A stretch of DNA of 64,000 nt from Lactiplantibacillus plajomi (GTDB taxonomy: Bacteria > Bacillota > Bacilli > Lactobacillales > Lactobacillaceae). Made by a program: the position numbers and the translations under genes. This document shows, one piece after another, positions 8,781 to 17,972 of this stretch (the first letter of the stretch is position 1; each line of letters starts with the position of its first letter). The stretch lies in NCBI RefSeq assembly GCF_005405405.1, contig NZ_BJDZ01000009.1, positions 1-64,000 of the forward strand, read 5' to 3'. The notes beneath the pieces are model-generated. The model was not told the origin of the DNA, did no database searches, and saw only the letters and a list, made by a program, of their open reading frames with translations.

Positions 8781-9959
8781 TTGAATAACGACCAGGATAA
8801 CCAGGATCAAAAAAACAAGGCTTCCGTTCAACCGGAACGGTTAGAACGGACTGAACGTAAGTCATTTTCAAAGCACGTCATCGGTGGCGTTGTCGGTATT
8901 TTAATTGTTTTATTGATTATTGTCGGCTTCATGGGCTACCGTTACTTTGACAATGCGACCCAGCCTTACGACCGTAAAGATAACCAAGTCGTGCAGGTCA
9001 ACATTCCCTACGGTGCTAACGGGAAAAAGATTGCGGATATTTTGCAATCGAATAAAGTCATTAAGAGTGGCTTTGTTTTTGAATATTGGACGAAAGCCCA
9101 CAACCTCTCTAACTTTCACGCGGGTTATTACCAGCTGAAACCATCAATGAGCTTGGAAAAAATTGCTAAGACGCTGAATAAGGGTGGCTCGTCCGAACCG
9201 ATTCAAAGTTCGACTGGCCGGGTGTTGGTCGTCGAGGGCAGCCAAATCAAGACGATTGCCAAGACGGTTGAAAAGCAGACCGACTTTACGGCCGCCGAAT
9301 TTTTGGCCCTGATGAAGGATAAGACCTTTATTCAGTCGCTGGCCAAGAAGTACCCGCAATTGTTGGCGTCGTCGATGGCTGCTAAGAAGGTTCGTTACCA
9401 CCTCGAAGGTTATTTGTACCCTGCAACTTACCAAGTGGGTAAAAAGATGACGTTGAAGCAGTTGGTTACCCAAATGGTTGCCAAGACGGATCAGGAACTG
9501 CAACCGTACTACACCGAAATCAAGAAGTCGAAGATGTCCGTTCAAGAGATTATGACGTTAGCGTCACTTGTTGAACGTGAAGGCAGTACCAAGAAGGACC
9601 GGCGCTTGATTGCCGGGGTCTTCTTAAACCGCTTGGAAGCTAAGTGGCGTTTGGATTCGGATATTTCAGTGTTCTACGCCATCAATTCGACTAAGTCGAC
9701 GTTGACCGCGAAGGAATTGCAAACCGACTCGCCGTATAATTTACGTAAACACTTAGGTTACGGCCCCGGACCATTTAACAGCCCGAGCCTGACCTCGATT
9801 AAAGCCGTCTTAGAACCCGCCCAACGTAGTAAGAACTACATGTACTTCGTTGCCGACCTTAAGACCGGTAAAGTGTACTATGCAACCGATGCTGCTGGTC
9901 ACGCAGCAAACATTGAAAAGGTATCAAAACACAACGAAGCAGCAGAAAATGGAAAATGA
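8781..9959 (+). CDS. mltG: Endolytic murein transglycosylase MltG (YceG-like)
   Basis: This 392-residue membrane-anchored lytic transglycosylase cleaves nascent glycan strands and sets their length. A charged cytosolic N terminus is followed by a single transmembrane helix (about residues 32-54, [20 protein letters not shown]), a LysM-like region with [20 protein letters not shown], and the YceG catalytic domain with the Glu in [10 protein letters not shown] (about residue 269) and [14 protein letters not shown]. An ATG at 8766 is in frame, but GGAGGGG at 8767-8773 with 7-base spacing favours TTG 8781. udk follows 13 bases later, then greA, as in other lactobacilli. Confidence 0.93.
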   Translation: MNNDQDNQDQKNKASVQPERLERTERKSFSKHVIGGVVGILIVLLIIVGFMGYRYFDNATQPYDRKDNQVVQVNIPYGANGKKIADILQSNKVIKSGFVFEYWTKAHNLSNFHAGYYQLKPSMSLEKIAKTLNKGGSSEPIQSSTGRVLVVEGSQIKTIAKTVEKQTDFTAAEFLALMKDKTFIQSLAKKYPQLLASSMAAKKVRYHLEGYLYPATYQVGKKMTLKQLVTQMVAKTDQELQPYYTEIKKSKMSVQEIMTLASLVEREGSTKKDRRLIAGVFLNRLEAKWRLDSDISVFYAINSTKSTLTAKELQTDSPYNLRKHLGYGPGPFNSPSLTSIKAVLEPAQRSKNYMYFVADLKTGKVYYATDAAGHAANIEKVSKHNEAAENGK

Positions 9960-9972
9960 GGCTAAAGCAACT

Positions 9973-10605
9973 ATGAGTGAAATTAAACGTCATCAGCGCC
10001 CAGTGGTTATTGGGGTCACCGGTGGTTCAGGTAGTGGTAAGACCACCGTTAGCAAGGCAATTTATAACCAATTATCCAGTCAGTCGCTACTGATTTTGCA
10101 ACAAGATTCCTACTACAATGATCAAAGCGACATGACGATGGCTCAGCGCCACGCGGTCAATTATGACCACCCGTTAGCCTTTGATACCGACTTGATGATC
10201 AAGCAAATCAAGCAGTTGTTGGCTTACCAGTCGATTAAAAAGCCGGTTTATGATTACGAACAGTACACCCGGAGCGCGGAAACGATTCATCAGGAGCCCC
10301 GCGACGTAATCATCGTTGAAGGCGTGCTAATTTTGGATGATCAGCGGCTACGTGATTTAATGGACATTAAGGTCTTCGTTGATACCGACGACGATATTCG
10401 AATCATTCGCCGGATTCAGCGCGATATTAAGGAACGCGGCCGGACGTTGGACTCGGTGATCAACCAGTACTTAGCGACCGTCAAACCGATGTATCACCAG
10501 TTCGTTGAACCAACCAAGCGCTACGCCGACATCATCGTGCCTGAAGGTGGCGAAAACGAAGTGGCGATTGATTTGTTAACGACCAAAGTCCGGTCGATTT
10601 TATAG
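9973..10605 (+). CDS. udk: Uridine kinase
   Basis: This 210-residue P-loop kinase phosphorylates uridine and cytidine for pyrimidine salvage. The Walker A motif is [12 protein letters not shown] at about residues 14-25; catalytic and substrate residues are in QQDSYYND and NYDHPLAFD, and IIVEGVLIL and [12 protein letters not shown] follow as usual. The frame extends upstream into mltG, and an ATG at 9949 is possible. The ATG at 9973 gives the standard N terminus and family length, though its Shine-Dalgarno is weak. It is probably translated from the mltG transcript. Confidence 0.93.
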   Translation: MSEIKRHQRPVVIGVTGGSGSGKTTVSKAIYNQLSSQSLLILQQDSYYNDQSDMTMAQRHAVNYDHPLAFDTDLMIKQIKQLLAYQSIKKPVYDYEQYTRSAETIHQEPRDVIIVEGVLILDDQRLRDLMDIKVFVDTDDDIRIIRRIQRDIKERGRTLDSVINQYLATVKPMYHQFVEPTKRYADIIVPEGGENEVAIDLLTTKVRSIL

Positions 10606-10707
10606 ACCATTTGATCAGGATTCAGAATTTCGGAGTTTACATTTAAAATTCGAAATGGTAGTCTGTTCATTGATATTACAATTACAGGAATTAGAGGAGT
10701 GGAAACA

Positions 10708-11190
10708 TTGGCAGAAGACAAAACGTATCCAATGACAGAAGAGGGTAAGGTTAAGCTTGAAAACGAGCTTGAAGATTTAAAAATCAACCAGCGCCCAGAA
10801 ATTATTAACCGAATTAAAATTGCACGGAGCTACGGGGACTTATCCGAAAACTCCGAGTATGAATCAGCTAAGAACGAACAAAGCTTGTTGGAAAACCGAA
10901 TCAAAACGGTGGAACACATGCTGCAATACGCTGAGATTATTGACAGTGATCAAATCGATGAAAACGAAGTTTCGGTTGGTAAAATCGTGACTTTCAAGGA
11001 ATTACCCGATGAAGAGCCCGAAAGTTACACGATCGTTGGGGCGGCGGAAGCTGACCCGATGGCCGGTAAAATTTCGAATGACTCACCGATTGCAAAGGGC
11101 TTAATTGGTCACCACGTCGACGAAGAAATTTCAATCGACATCCCGGCCGGCTCAATGAAAGTCAAGATTTTGAAGGTTGAAAACGCCTAA
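10708..11190 (+). CDS. greA: Transcription elongation factor GreA
   Basis: This 160-residue factor stimulates transcript cleavage in backtracked RNA polymerase. The N-terminal coiled coil has the acidic tip in [18 protein letters not shown] (about 34-51), including the catalytic Asp and Glu. The C-terminal FKBP-like domain ends with [16 protein letters not shown] at 10699 is in frame, but GAGGAG spacing favours TTG 10708, giving the usual [10 protein letters not shown] start. A possible promoter (TTTACA at 10636, TAGTCT at 10659) suggests it can be transcribed apart from udk. A strong terminator follows. Confidence 0.96.
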   Translation: MAEDKTYPMTEEGKVKLENELEDLKINQRPEIINRIKIARSYGDLSENSEYESAKNEQSLLENRIKTVEHMLQYAEIIDSDQIDENEVSVGKIVTFKELPDEEPESYTIVGAAEADPMAGKISNDSPIAKGLIGHHVDEEISIDIPAGSMKVKILKVENA

Positions 11191-11213
11191 GTTAACTGGT
11201 ATATGAAAGTACG

Positions 11214-11256
11214 AAAGCGTTGCTTAACGATATTAATCGCGAAGCAACGCTTTTTT
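11214..11256 (+). terminator. Terminator after greA
   Basis: AAAGCGTTGCTT and AAGCAACGCTTT form a 12-bp perfect stem followed by T-rich sequence. Confidence 0.88.
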
Positions 11257-11440
11257 GTCACTAGCAAGTGAATTAATAGCGTCAGGAGGTAGTACCCGAT
11301 GGGTTGTGAAAGGTCTAACGTGGCCAGCAATTTTGGCAGCGGGGCGGGTGACGCCCCGCTTAGCTAGTTGGATGACGGTGTTCAGCGGTTGCTCACTGCG
11401 TCTCAATGTTGCGTTTTTGATGCAAACAGGGGACAATAAC

Positions 11441-11454
11441 TGTAAACGATTACA
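11441..11454 (+). promoter_or_regulatory. Catabolite-responsive element (cre), perfect match
   Basis: TGTAAACGATTACA matches the CcpA consensus TGWAANCGNTNWCA at every defined position. It lies 14 bases before the HesB-like start, abutting its Shine-Dalgarno region, a position suited to repression as a roadblock. Confidence 0.75.
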
Positions 11455-11468
11455 GGTGAGGTGCGACG

Positions 11469-11771
11469 ATGAAAATTACGATTACGGATGCAGCAAGTCA
11501 GTGGTTCCACGATGATATGGGCGTGACGACCGGTAACGGGGTCCGCTTTTTCGGTAAGACCTACGGAAAGACCGCGGTCCACAGCGGCTTTTCAATTGGG
11601 TTGATGCGCGACGACCAGCCCCACAAACCGATTGTCGAGACGGTTAAGGACGGCGTTAACTACTATGTTAACGACCGTGATGAATGGTTTTTTAACGGTT
11701 ACGATTTGAAGGTCGATTATGATCCGGAAAATGACGGGCCTAAGTACGATTATATTAAAAATAACGAGTAA
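11469..11771 (+). CDS. HesB/YadR/YfhF-like protein lacking cysteines
   Basis: This 100-residue small acidic protein resembles the HesB-like family (MKITITDAASQWF opening, VRFFGKTYGK, GFSIGLMRDD, a late YVNDRDEWFF). True A-type Fe-S carriers use three conserved Cys; this protein has none, so an Fe-S carrier role in the usual sense is unlikely. It is monocistronic, with a Shine-Dalgarno GTGAGGTG, a perfect cre site immediately upstream and a terminator downstream. Its function is unknown. Carbon catabolite control is inferred from the cre site only. Confidence 0.75.
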   Translation: MKITITDAASQWFHDDMGVTTGNGVRFFGKTYGKTAVHSGFSIGLMRDDQPHKPIVETVKDGVNYYVNDRDEWFFNGYDLKVDYDPENDGPKYDYIKNNE

Positions 11772-11778
11772 TTAACCC

Positions 11779-11820
11779 AACGTGGGACCAAAAGGTAACT
11801 GACTTTTGGTCCCACGTTTT
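11779..11820. terminator. Terminator after the HesB-like gene; member of a repeat family
   Basis: AACGTGGGACCAAAAG pairs perfectly with CTTTTGGTCCCACGTT around GTAACTGA. Its right half and the bases after it resemble the element after recN (44365-44474). Confidence 0.85.
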
Positions 11821-11823
11821 GAC

Positions 11824-12005
11824 AATCAATCAAGTCCGGATGGTGGGCACTTCCTAGTCCGCTTAGTCATCCCGTAATTGCGACCTTATTTGGTTTGGGA
11901 GGGGGTCCTTTTTAAGCGGTGATTATCAGCTTTAGTAAAGTTATTCCGGAATTACGCTTAGCGCTGGGGCTCTCCTAGTCACAACAGTCAGGTTCGCTGC
12001 AATTC
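11824..12005. other. Intergenic region with no recognisable gene
   Basis: This is about 180 bases between the two terminators of convergent genes. I see no reading frame with a ribosome-binding site, no repeat and no RNA motif I recognise. Confidence 0.6.
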
Positions 12006-12043
12006 AAAAAGCGCCGTAAAACCATTCCAGGTTTTACGACGCT
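12006..12043 (-). terminator. Terminator of the YfhO-like gene
   Basis: On the minus strand AGCGTCGTAAAACC and GGTTTTACGGCGCT pair around TGGAAT and are followed by TTTTT. Confidence 0.85.
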
Positions 12044-12065
12044 AATTTTTATTTGGTTTCAGTAC

Positions 12066-14714
12066 CTAAAAATGTAACTGGTCACGCCGCCGTTTCAGTG
12101 CGAACCAGCCGATGGTGCCAATCACGGCGCCCCCGGTAATCAGGCTACCGCTGAGTAGTAACGGTGGCCGGTAAGTCAACGTGACCGTATGGTGGCCCTT
12201 GCTGAGTGGCACGGTTACGAAAGTATTGATTGCTTTTTTGGTTTTAACGGCCTTGCCATCAACGGTGGCATGCCAGCCCTTGGAGTACGGAACGGTTGTC
12301 ATCAAGACTTGGTTTTTCTTGGTGATGTTAATGGTTCCGCTCAACTTGCGACTAGAGTGCTTGGTTAAGTGCCAAGGCTGTTGCTGCAACTTTTTCGCGG
12401 ATTGCTTGAATTCGGCATTATCCAACTTATACAGGGTAAAGTTTTGCAACCACAGCGACGTTTTCTTCATTTGGATTCCAAAGGTGACCGTCTTACCCTT
12501 ACTGTTTGCGGCCACGTTGACCGCAATGGTGTGGCGGTAAGTTGGGTACTGCTTGAGTTCCTTGCCGTTAATGTAATAGCTGGCATTATCCGTATTGAGG
12601 TTAGACCCAAGTGTAATGTAGTAAGAATCGTTGGTCCGCGGTGTAAACTTAAAGTAAATCGAACCAGTTTTACCCAGGTTCTGTTTATTCAGCACTGATC
12701 CGGTCAACGTGGTGACCTTTTTAACGTTTTGGAAAACGACTTCGTCAAAGTTCTCGGCGCTGATCAGACCACTCGTTGACCGGCCGGCCAGTGTTTGGTA
12801 GATCAACTCTTGGCGGGCGATTGGATCCCCGGTCGTTTTGGAAACGTGCAGGTCGTTGATTGCGGCCGACGCGCCGAACCCTAATCCTAACGCGTACGGG
12901 TTCTTGTAGGTGGCAACTTTTTTAGTGCTGAGCCTAGATTGACCCCGGTAGTTGGTCAGGTCCGGTTTGGTGCTAGTGACCGGAATGTAACTACGGTAGT
13001 TCGTGTTGCTCTGCTGTGCCGTGGGAACCTTCTTATCCATGAAGTACTGCATGTCGAGCAGCGAATCACTGATCAAAGTCCCGTTAGTATAGGCGACCAC
13101 GCCGTCACCGTCTGGTTGGCCAATCGAACCGAAGAAGTTCGGAATAATTTTTTCAAAGGTCGAACTGAAATGGTCGGCGCCGTTATAGGCGGCCTGCATC
13201 GGGTCGTCCTTAGTCCGGGTGAAGGTCTTACCAATTCGGTAGAAACTGCTGTCACTCGCTTTGATTTTAGCCACACTTTGGTTCAGCGCGCTGGTGTAAT
13301 TACCGAACTCGGCTTGCGAGACGTACGACAGGTTATTTAATGAAGCGAAAGCGTTAATCCCCATATCGACTGTCACTAGCAAGAGGGCGATTACCTGGTA
13401 GATACGCCGGCGCTGTTTGCCAACTAGTAGGAAAATCAACGTCACGGCGGCTAAGCCAATCGTAATCATCAGGTTGGCCTTGGTGACAAAACTGACGTGT
13501 TTTAGGTTCAAGTAGACGGTAGTAAAGCCGCTAACGCTTAAGACTAACATGATCGCGGCTTGCCACCACTTGACCGTTAACTTGTCGGTTAAGGCCTGGG
13601 CACCCAGCCAGACAATCCAAAAGCAGAAGACGAACGAGAAGCGATAAGGGTACCAGACTGGGAACTGGTCGGCGTGCCAGAGTAAGTCGAGCGGCTCGTA
13701 ACAAAATGAGAGTAGGAGGACGGCGGTAACCAGTAAGCTGCTTAGTTTGACCGTCCAATGGAATTTACGGCGTAGGAAGAACAGCATGAAGGCGAAGATC
13801 GCCAACCAAGCGACGTAAAAATTAGGTTGACCGGACGGCATTTGATCGAAATTAAACGTCCCGGTAACGAACTTGGCAATCATTTTCCACGGCGCGTACT
13901 CGAATTTCCAGTGAACCTTGGTGACGTTGTACTTGGCCTTACTCTGCATCAACGCCCAAAAGGTCGGTAGTAACAGCCAGGCGGATAGGGCGACGGCGAG
14001 TAAGCCCCCCCAGGCAAACTTGGCAACGTGCACGACCAACGTCTTGACGTTTTGCCAGTACTTCGTCGCGGCGTATAACCAGTATAAGCAACTAAAGAGG
14101 ATCACCATGTAACCCATGTAGTAGTTATCGATTAACATGACCGCTAACCAACCGGCAAAGTAGCGGACCTTACCGGTTTTGAAGAGCCGCTCGAGCCCCA
14201 AGATGACCATTGGTAAGATGGCCGTTGTATCTAACCAAATCATGTTTAGTTGGTTGGCAATCATCCAGCCCATCATGGCGTAGGCGGTACTGAAAGTCGG
14301 GACTAGCCAGCCTTTCTGGGTCTTAGTTTTGGTGAGCAACCAAGCAAAGGATAGTCCGGCAAACCCGTACTTTAGGACGGTGACGATAAAAATGCCGGTC
14401 GTGATTGATTGACCAGGGAAGAATAAGTAGATTAAATTAAAGGGACTCATTAAATAGTAAGCCCACACCCCGACCATTTCACCACCAATGGTTTTGGAAA
14501 AGGAATAGAAAAATGCACTCGGGTCGTGTAACAGCGTGTGTCGAAAATAAGCAAATAAATCGACGTACTGTTGACCGAGGTCCACGGTGAGCAAGCTGCT
14601 GGAACCAAACGGGGCCATGCCGCGGTAAATGAAGTAACCGGTCATGGTCAGGAGTGGGAGCCAGAAGCTGACCCATAGCGGCCAGGTGCGTTTGTCAAAA
14701 AAACGACGGATCAT
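12066..14714 (-). CDS. YfhO-family polytopic membrane protein
   Basis: This 882-residue protein of the YfhO family (large membrane proteins related to GT-C glycosyltransferases, linked in other Bacillota to lipoteichoic-acid or lipid glycosylation) has roughly a dozen N-terminal transmembrane helices (residues about 10-490). The early loop LLTVDLGQQYVDLFAYFR contains the acidic residue typical of GT-C folds. A large extracytoplasmic domain (about 500-850) with beta-rich sequence follows, then one last helix (LLLSGSLITGGAVIGTIGWFAL) and a basic tail. A GTG four codons upstream overlaps the Shine-Dalgarno GAGGTGG, so ATG 14714 is chosen. It is a single gene with its own terminator. The acceptor substrate is unknown. 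Confidence 0.88.
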   Translation of the reverse strand: MIRRFFDKRTWPLWVSFWLPLLTMTGYFIYRGMAPFGSSSLLTVDLGQQYVDLFAYFRHTLLHDPSAFFYSFSKTIGGEMVGVWAYYLMSPFNLIYLFFPGQSITTGIFIVTVLKYGFAGLSFAWLLTKTKTQKGWLVPTFSTAYAMMGWMIANQLNMIWLDTTAILPMVILGLERLFKTGKVRYFAGWLAVMLIDNYYMGYMVILFSCLYWLYAATKYWQNVKTLVVHVAKFAWGGLLAVALSAWLLLPTFWALMQSKAKYNVTKVHWKFEYAPWKMIAKFVTGTFNFDQMPSGQPNFYVAWLAIFAFMLFFLRRKFHWTVKLSSLLVTAVLLLSFCYEPLDLLWHADQFPVWYPYRFSFVFCFWIVWLGAQALTDKLTVKWWQAAIMLVLSVSGFTTVYLNLKHVSFVTKANLMITIGLAAVTLIFLLVGKQRRRIYQVIALLLVTVDMGINAFASLNNLSYVSQAEFGNYTSALNQSVAKIKASDSSFYRIGKTFTRTKDDPMQAAYNGADHFSSTFEKIIPNFFGSIGQPDGDGVVAYTNGTLISDSLLDMQYFMDKKVPTAQQSNTNYRSYIPVTSTKPDLTNYRGQSRLSTKKVATYKNPYALGLGFGASAAINDLHVSKTTGDPIARQELIYQTLAGRSTSGLISAENFDEVVFQNVKKVTTLTGSVLNKQNLGKTGSIYFKFTPRTNDSYYITLGSNLNTDNASYYINGKELKQYPTYRHTIAVNVAANSKGKTVTFGIQMKKTSLWLQNFTLYKLDNAEFKQSAKKLQQQPWHLTKHSSRKLSGTINITKKNQVLMTTVPYSKGWHATVDGKAVKTKKAINTFVTVPLSKGHHTVTLTYRPPLLLSGSLITGGAVIGTIGWFALKRRRDQLHF

Positions 14715-14918
14715 TAGAAATGCCACCTCAATCTCTTTTACAATGCGTTTCAGCCGGCTTCAAAACTTCAAAAAAATATTAAAATACTGAATATCGGCTG
14801 AAATTTTCATGTCTATCGTATAGAATAGCATAGTAGTATTGCAATTATTAAGGATTGCTAGTCACATCTGGTAAAATTTCAAAAAATGTTTACCAAATTA
14901 AGAACGGGAGCCTGAGAA

Positions 14919-16949
14919 TTGAAACTGTTTAAGAAAATTACTGCGAATCGGGATCCAAATAAGTCCCACATTCCGTTTCGACTAAACTTTTTATTCTTTA
15001 TCGTCTTTTTGCTGTTTGCTGCGTTAATTGGGCAGTTAGCTTACTTACAGGTCGATTACGGACAAAAATTTCGAACGGAAGTCAACTCCGCTAACAACAC
15101 AACGGCAACGGGGAAGGTTCAGCGGGGGTCGGTTTACGATTCTACCGGCCGGGTCTTAGTTGGTAATAAGTCCCACCAGGCGATTCAATACACCAAGGGC
15201 CTCAATGTGGCGGCAACTAAGATGTACGGGGTCGCAACTAAGTTAAGTCAATTCTTGACGATTCCGACCGACACCTTAACGGACCGTAACCTCGCGGACT
15301 ATTACTTGGCCAGTGCCAGTAACTTAAAGGCGGTCGCTAAGAAGGTCAAGACTTCGACTGACGAGGACGTGATGTACGCCAGAGAAGTCGCCTACACCGA
15401 AAAACACCTGATCAATGATTTGACCGACCAGCAAAAGAAAGCGGCTGCCATCTACTATAAGATGAATTCGGCGTACTCGTTATCAACGGTCAACATTAAA
15501 TCAACCGGCGTAACGAATACGGAGCTGGCCCAAATTGGGGAACACCAGTCGGAAATGCCCGGTGTGAAGGTCGGGACGAGTTGGACACGAAGTTACCCGA
15601 ACGGGACTGACCTGAGCAGTGTGCTTGGGACGGTCACAACCGAAAAGCAGGGGTTGCCAAGTGATGACGTCAAGACGTTATTAGCTAAGGGTTACGCCCG
15701 TGACGATTCGGTCGGACAAAGTCAGTTGGAAAAGCAGTATGAAGACGTCCTGCGCGGAACGAAGTCGCAAACCGAAGTTAAGACGCAGGATGGTGTTATT
15801 CAAAAAGAAATTGAGAAGTACGGCGGCTCGAAGGGGGACAACCTTCAGTTAACGATCAATTCGAAATTTCAAAAGCAAGTTCAAAGTATCATTCGCTCGG
15901 TGGTCGGTTCCAACGTCGGTTCGAACCCGTACATGTCCGGTGCCTACGCCGTGGTTCTGAACCCGAATAACGGGTCGGTCTACGCGTTGGCCGGGGTTGA
16001 CCGCAATACGTCGACCGGGAAGATTACGGAAAACGCCCTCGGGACGATCAACCAATCGATCGTTATGGGGTCGGTCGTTAAGGGCGCCACGGTCATGGGG
16101 GCTTTGCAGGACGGTGTCATTACGCCAACCAACAGTACGCTGACCGACGTGCCAATCAAGTTAGCCGGTACGGCAGCCAAGACGTCCTGGTTCAACAAGT
16201 CCGGGAATATGAACCTGGCATTGAACGCCTCAACGGCGATGGAAGTTTCCTCTAACTCGTATATGATGCAGCTGGCGATGAAGGAAGGTAACTTCAATTA
16301 CGCGGCGGGCAAGGCCCTGACGATGTCGTCGAGCGTCTTCTCAAAGTTACGTGGTTACTTTAACGAATTTGGGTTAGGCGTGAAGACCGGGATTGACTTA
16401 CCAGGCGAAGCCACTGGTTACCAAGGGGCGTCAACCCGCGCTAACATTGGTAAAGCGCTGGACTTGTCCTACGGGAACTACGATTCCTACACGACGATTC
16501 AAGTTGCCCAGTACATCGCAACGATGGCCAACGGTGGTCGGCGAATTGCCCCTCACGTGGTCGGTGCCGTCACTGGGACCAAGGCTAACGGGAAACAAGG
16601 CGCCGTTAAGACCAACGTCGGCGCCCGGGTGCTGAACACGATCGACGTGCCGTCATCGTACTTTGACGTGGTTCACCAAGGCTACTGGAACGTAGTCCAC
16701 GGGAGCATGTCACAACGGACTGGGAGTGCGTTAGCCGACTTGTCACCAGCCGTAGCGGCTAAGTCTGGGACTGCCGAAACGTTCCACGGAACCGTTTCAA
16801 CTGAAACCCTGAGTTTGGCTACTTACGCGCCGTATAAGAACCCGAAGGTTGCGATTGCAATCGTCTTTCCGGGGATGTCCGGCGGGAGCGCGAACATGAC
16901 GGCGGCGACTCAGATTTACAAGGCATTCTGGAAGTATTATGGTAAATAG
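14919..16949 (+). CDS. pbp2B: Class B penicillin-binding protein PBP2B (transpeptidase)
   Basis: This 676-residue monofunctional DD-transpeptidase cross-links septal or peripheral peptidoglycan. It has one N-terminal membrane anchor (residues about 23-46), a dimerisation/pedestal domain (about 60-300), and a transpeptidase domain with the active-site S385-V-V-K388 (MGSVVKG), S444-S-N446 (EVSSNSYM) and KSGT near 617. All catalytic motifs are present; the SVVK and KSGT forms are variants seen in lactobacilli. The start is TTG after GGGAG. It precedes rpmG, with a terminator between. Confidence 0.93.
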   Translation: MKLFKKITANRDPNKSHIPFRLNFLFFIVFLLFAALIGQLAYLQVDYGQKFRTEVNSANNTTATGKVQRGSVYDSTGRVLVGNKSHQAIQYTKGLNVAATKMYGVATKLSQFLTIPTDTLTDRNLADYYLASASNLKAVAKKVKTSTDEDVMYAREVAYTEKHLINDLTDQQKKAAAIYYKMNSAYSLSTVNIKSTGVTNTELAQIGEHQSEMPGVKVGTSWTRSYPNGTDLSSVLGTVTTEKQGLPSDDVKTLLAKGYARDDSVGQSQLEKQYEDVLRGTKSQTEVKTQDGVIQKEIEKYGGSKGDNLQLTINSKFQKQVQSIIRSVVGSNVGSNPYMSGAYAVVLNPNNGSVYALAGVDRNTSTGKITENALGTINQSIVMGSVVKGATVMGALQDGVITPTNSTLTDVPIKLAGTAAKTSWFNKSGNMNLALNASTAMEVSSNSYMMQLAMKEGNFNYAAGKALTMSSSVFSKLRGYFNEFGLGVKTGIDLPGEATGYQGASTRANIGKALDLSYGNYDSYTTIQVAQYIATMANGGRRIAPHVVGAVTGTKANGKQGAVKTNVGARVLNTIDVPSSYFDVVHQGYWNVVHGSMSQRTGSALADLSPAVAAKSGTAETFHGTVSTETLSLATYAPYKNPKVAIAIVFPGMSGGSANMTAATQIYKAFWKYYGK

Positions 16950-17005
16950 CGGGCGGGCGCGGTGCAACCGCGTTTTACACCCGGATTAAAATTTGTTAGA
17001 ATCGG

Positions 17006-17036
17006 TACCAGTATCAGAATTGATACTGGTATTTTT
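17006..17036 (+). terminator. Terminator after pbp2B
   Basis: TACCAGTATC and GATACTGGTA form a perfect 10-bp stem with loop AGAATT, followed by TTTTT. Confidence 0.88.
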
Positions 17037-17046
17037 AATTCATTAA

Positions 17047-17055
17047 TGGTATAGT
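17047..17055 (+). promoter_or_regulatory. Extended -10 promoter for rpmG
   Basis: TGGTATAGT, 58 bases before the rpmG start. Confidence 0.5.
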
Positions 17056-17113
17056 AGTTTGAGTTAAGGGCTATGGCCCTAGAATTTGCGAATGAGTTTG
17101 GAGGGTCAACAAC

Positions 17114-17263
17114 ATGCGGGTACACATTACACTTGAATGTACTGAATGCCACGAACGTAACTACTTATCTTCAAAGAACCGTCGGAACAATCCTGACCGG
17201 GTCGAATTTAAGAAGTACTGTCCTCGTGAACATAAAGTCACTTTACATCGCGAAACAAAATAA
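17114..17263 (+). CDS. rpmG: Ribosomal protein L33
   Basis: This 49-residue large-subunit protein reads [20 protein letters not shown] and continues with KNRRNNPDR and [17 protein letters not shown]. The CTEC and a single later Cys (KYCPRE) leave the CxxC...CxxC zinc ribbon half degraded, so this is a partial or zinc-free form; lactobacilli often carry several L33 paralogues. GGAGGG lies about 10 bases upstream. A terminator-like hairpin begins at the stop codon. Confidence 0.93.
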   Translation: MRVHITLECTECHERNYLSSKNRRNNPDRVEFKKYCPREHKVTLHRETK

Positions 17264-17286
17264 CAACGGGGTGACCTGTTGTTTTT
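17258..17286 (+). terminator. Terminator after rpmG
   Basis: AACAACGGG and CCTGTTGTT pair (one G-U) around GTGA, then TTTTT; the stem starts inside the rpmG stop region. Confidence 0.7.
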
Positions 17287-17371
17287 CAGCAACATTGTCA
17301 TTAGACAATGGGTTTCTCATTTGTTGGCAACGACCGGAATCTTCCGGAGTGTTAATGAATGAGATTTTTTT
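17287..17371 (+). promoter_or_regulatory. Structured leader/terminator-like RNA before fthC
   Basis: Hairpin CATTGTC-ATTA-GACAATG (17293-17310) is followed by a second structure: TCTCATT (17315-17321) pairs with AATGAGA (17358-17364), enclosing the hairpin CCGGAA-TC-TTCCGG, and ends in seven T. This could be a second terminator or an attenuator of fthC; no known riboswitch consensus was recognised. Confidence 0.5.
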
Positions 17372-17411
17372 GTATCGATAACTAAAAAATAGCTTGGTGG
17401 GGGTTACGACC

Positions 17412-17972
17412 GTGGAAAAAAAAGCCTTTCGAAAACAACAAATTAGTCAGCTCAGCAAAATGACCGCTGAACAACGGGTTGCGCAAAACTTGTCGCTGCA
17501 ACAACAGCTCTTCGCTAGTGCCGCGTGGCAGCGGGCCCAGACGGTCGCGGTCACCATCAGCAGCCCGATTGAAGTCGATACCCGCCCGTTCGTTCAGCAA
17601 GCTTGGCAAGAGGGGAAAACGGTCTTGATTCCCAAGACGTTACCCCACCGTCAAATGGCCTTTTACCCGTACACGGCCAGCAGTCAGCTTGAACGGACCA
17701 AGTTTGGCATCTTGGAACCGGTTGATGGTGAAGCCGTCGCTAAAAAAGCGATTGATTTGATCATCGTGCCTGGCCTAGGGTATAGCTTGGATCAGCACGC
17801 CCGCATTGGTTTTGGTGGTGGCTATTACGACCGCTACTTGGCTGATTTTAAGGGAACCAAATTAACGGTCGCTTACCAGCAAATGGCATTTGCCACTGCC
17901 CAGTGGCCGGTCGATGCGTTTGATATTTTACTCGACGAGGTACTCGTCGCAAAGGAAGGTGAGCGTGATTAA
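17412..17972 (+). CDS. fthC: 5-formyltetrahydrofolate cyclo-ligase
   Basis: This 186-residue enzyme converts 5-formyl-THF to 5,10-methenyl-THF using ATP. The N-terminal basic helix KKAFRKQQISQL, the substrate region ISSPIEVDTRPFVQ, and the diagnostic IIVPGLGYSLDQHARIGFGGGYYDRYL (about residues 117-143, here spelled in two parts: VPGLGYS and GFGGGYYDRYL) are intact. Start: GTG at 17412, 8 bases after GGTGGGGG; a TTG at 17394 overlaps that site. Its end overlaps the rhomboid start by 8 bases, so the two are translationally coupled. Confidence 0.93.
   Translation: MEKKAFRKQQISQLSKMTAEQRVAQNLSLQQQLFASAAWQRAQTVAVTISSPIEVDTRPFVQQAWQEGKTVLIPKTLPHRQMAFYPYTASSQLERTKFGILEPVDGEAVAKKAIDLIIVPGLGYSLDQHARIGFGGGYYDRYLADFKGTKLTVAYQQMAFATAQWPVDAFDILLDEVLVAKEGERD

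Noticed and set aside
11255-11515. A plus-strand frame between greA and the HesB-like gene
   Set aside because: It has no Shine-Dalgarno, starts in the greA terminator and overlaps the HesB-like gene in another frame.
17073-17381. A long plus-strand frame covering rpmG
   Set aside because: It is out of frame with the clear L33 coding sequence and runs through two terminators.
17264-17411. Possible 6S RNA next to fthC, as in proteobacteria
   Set aside because: The interval is shorter than 6S RNA and folds as separate hairpins rather than one long bubble structure.
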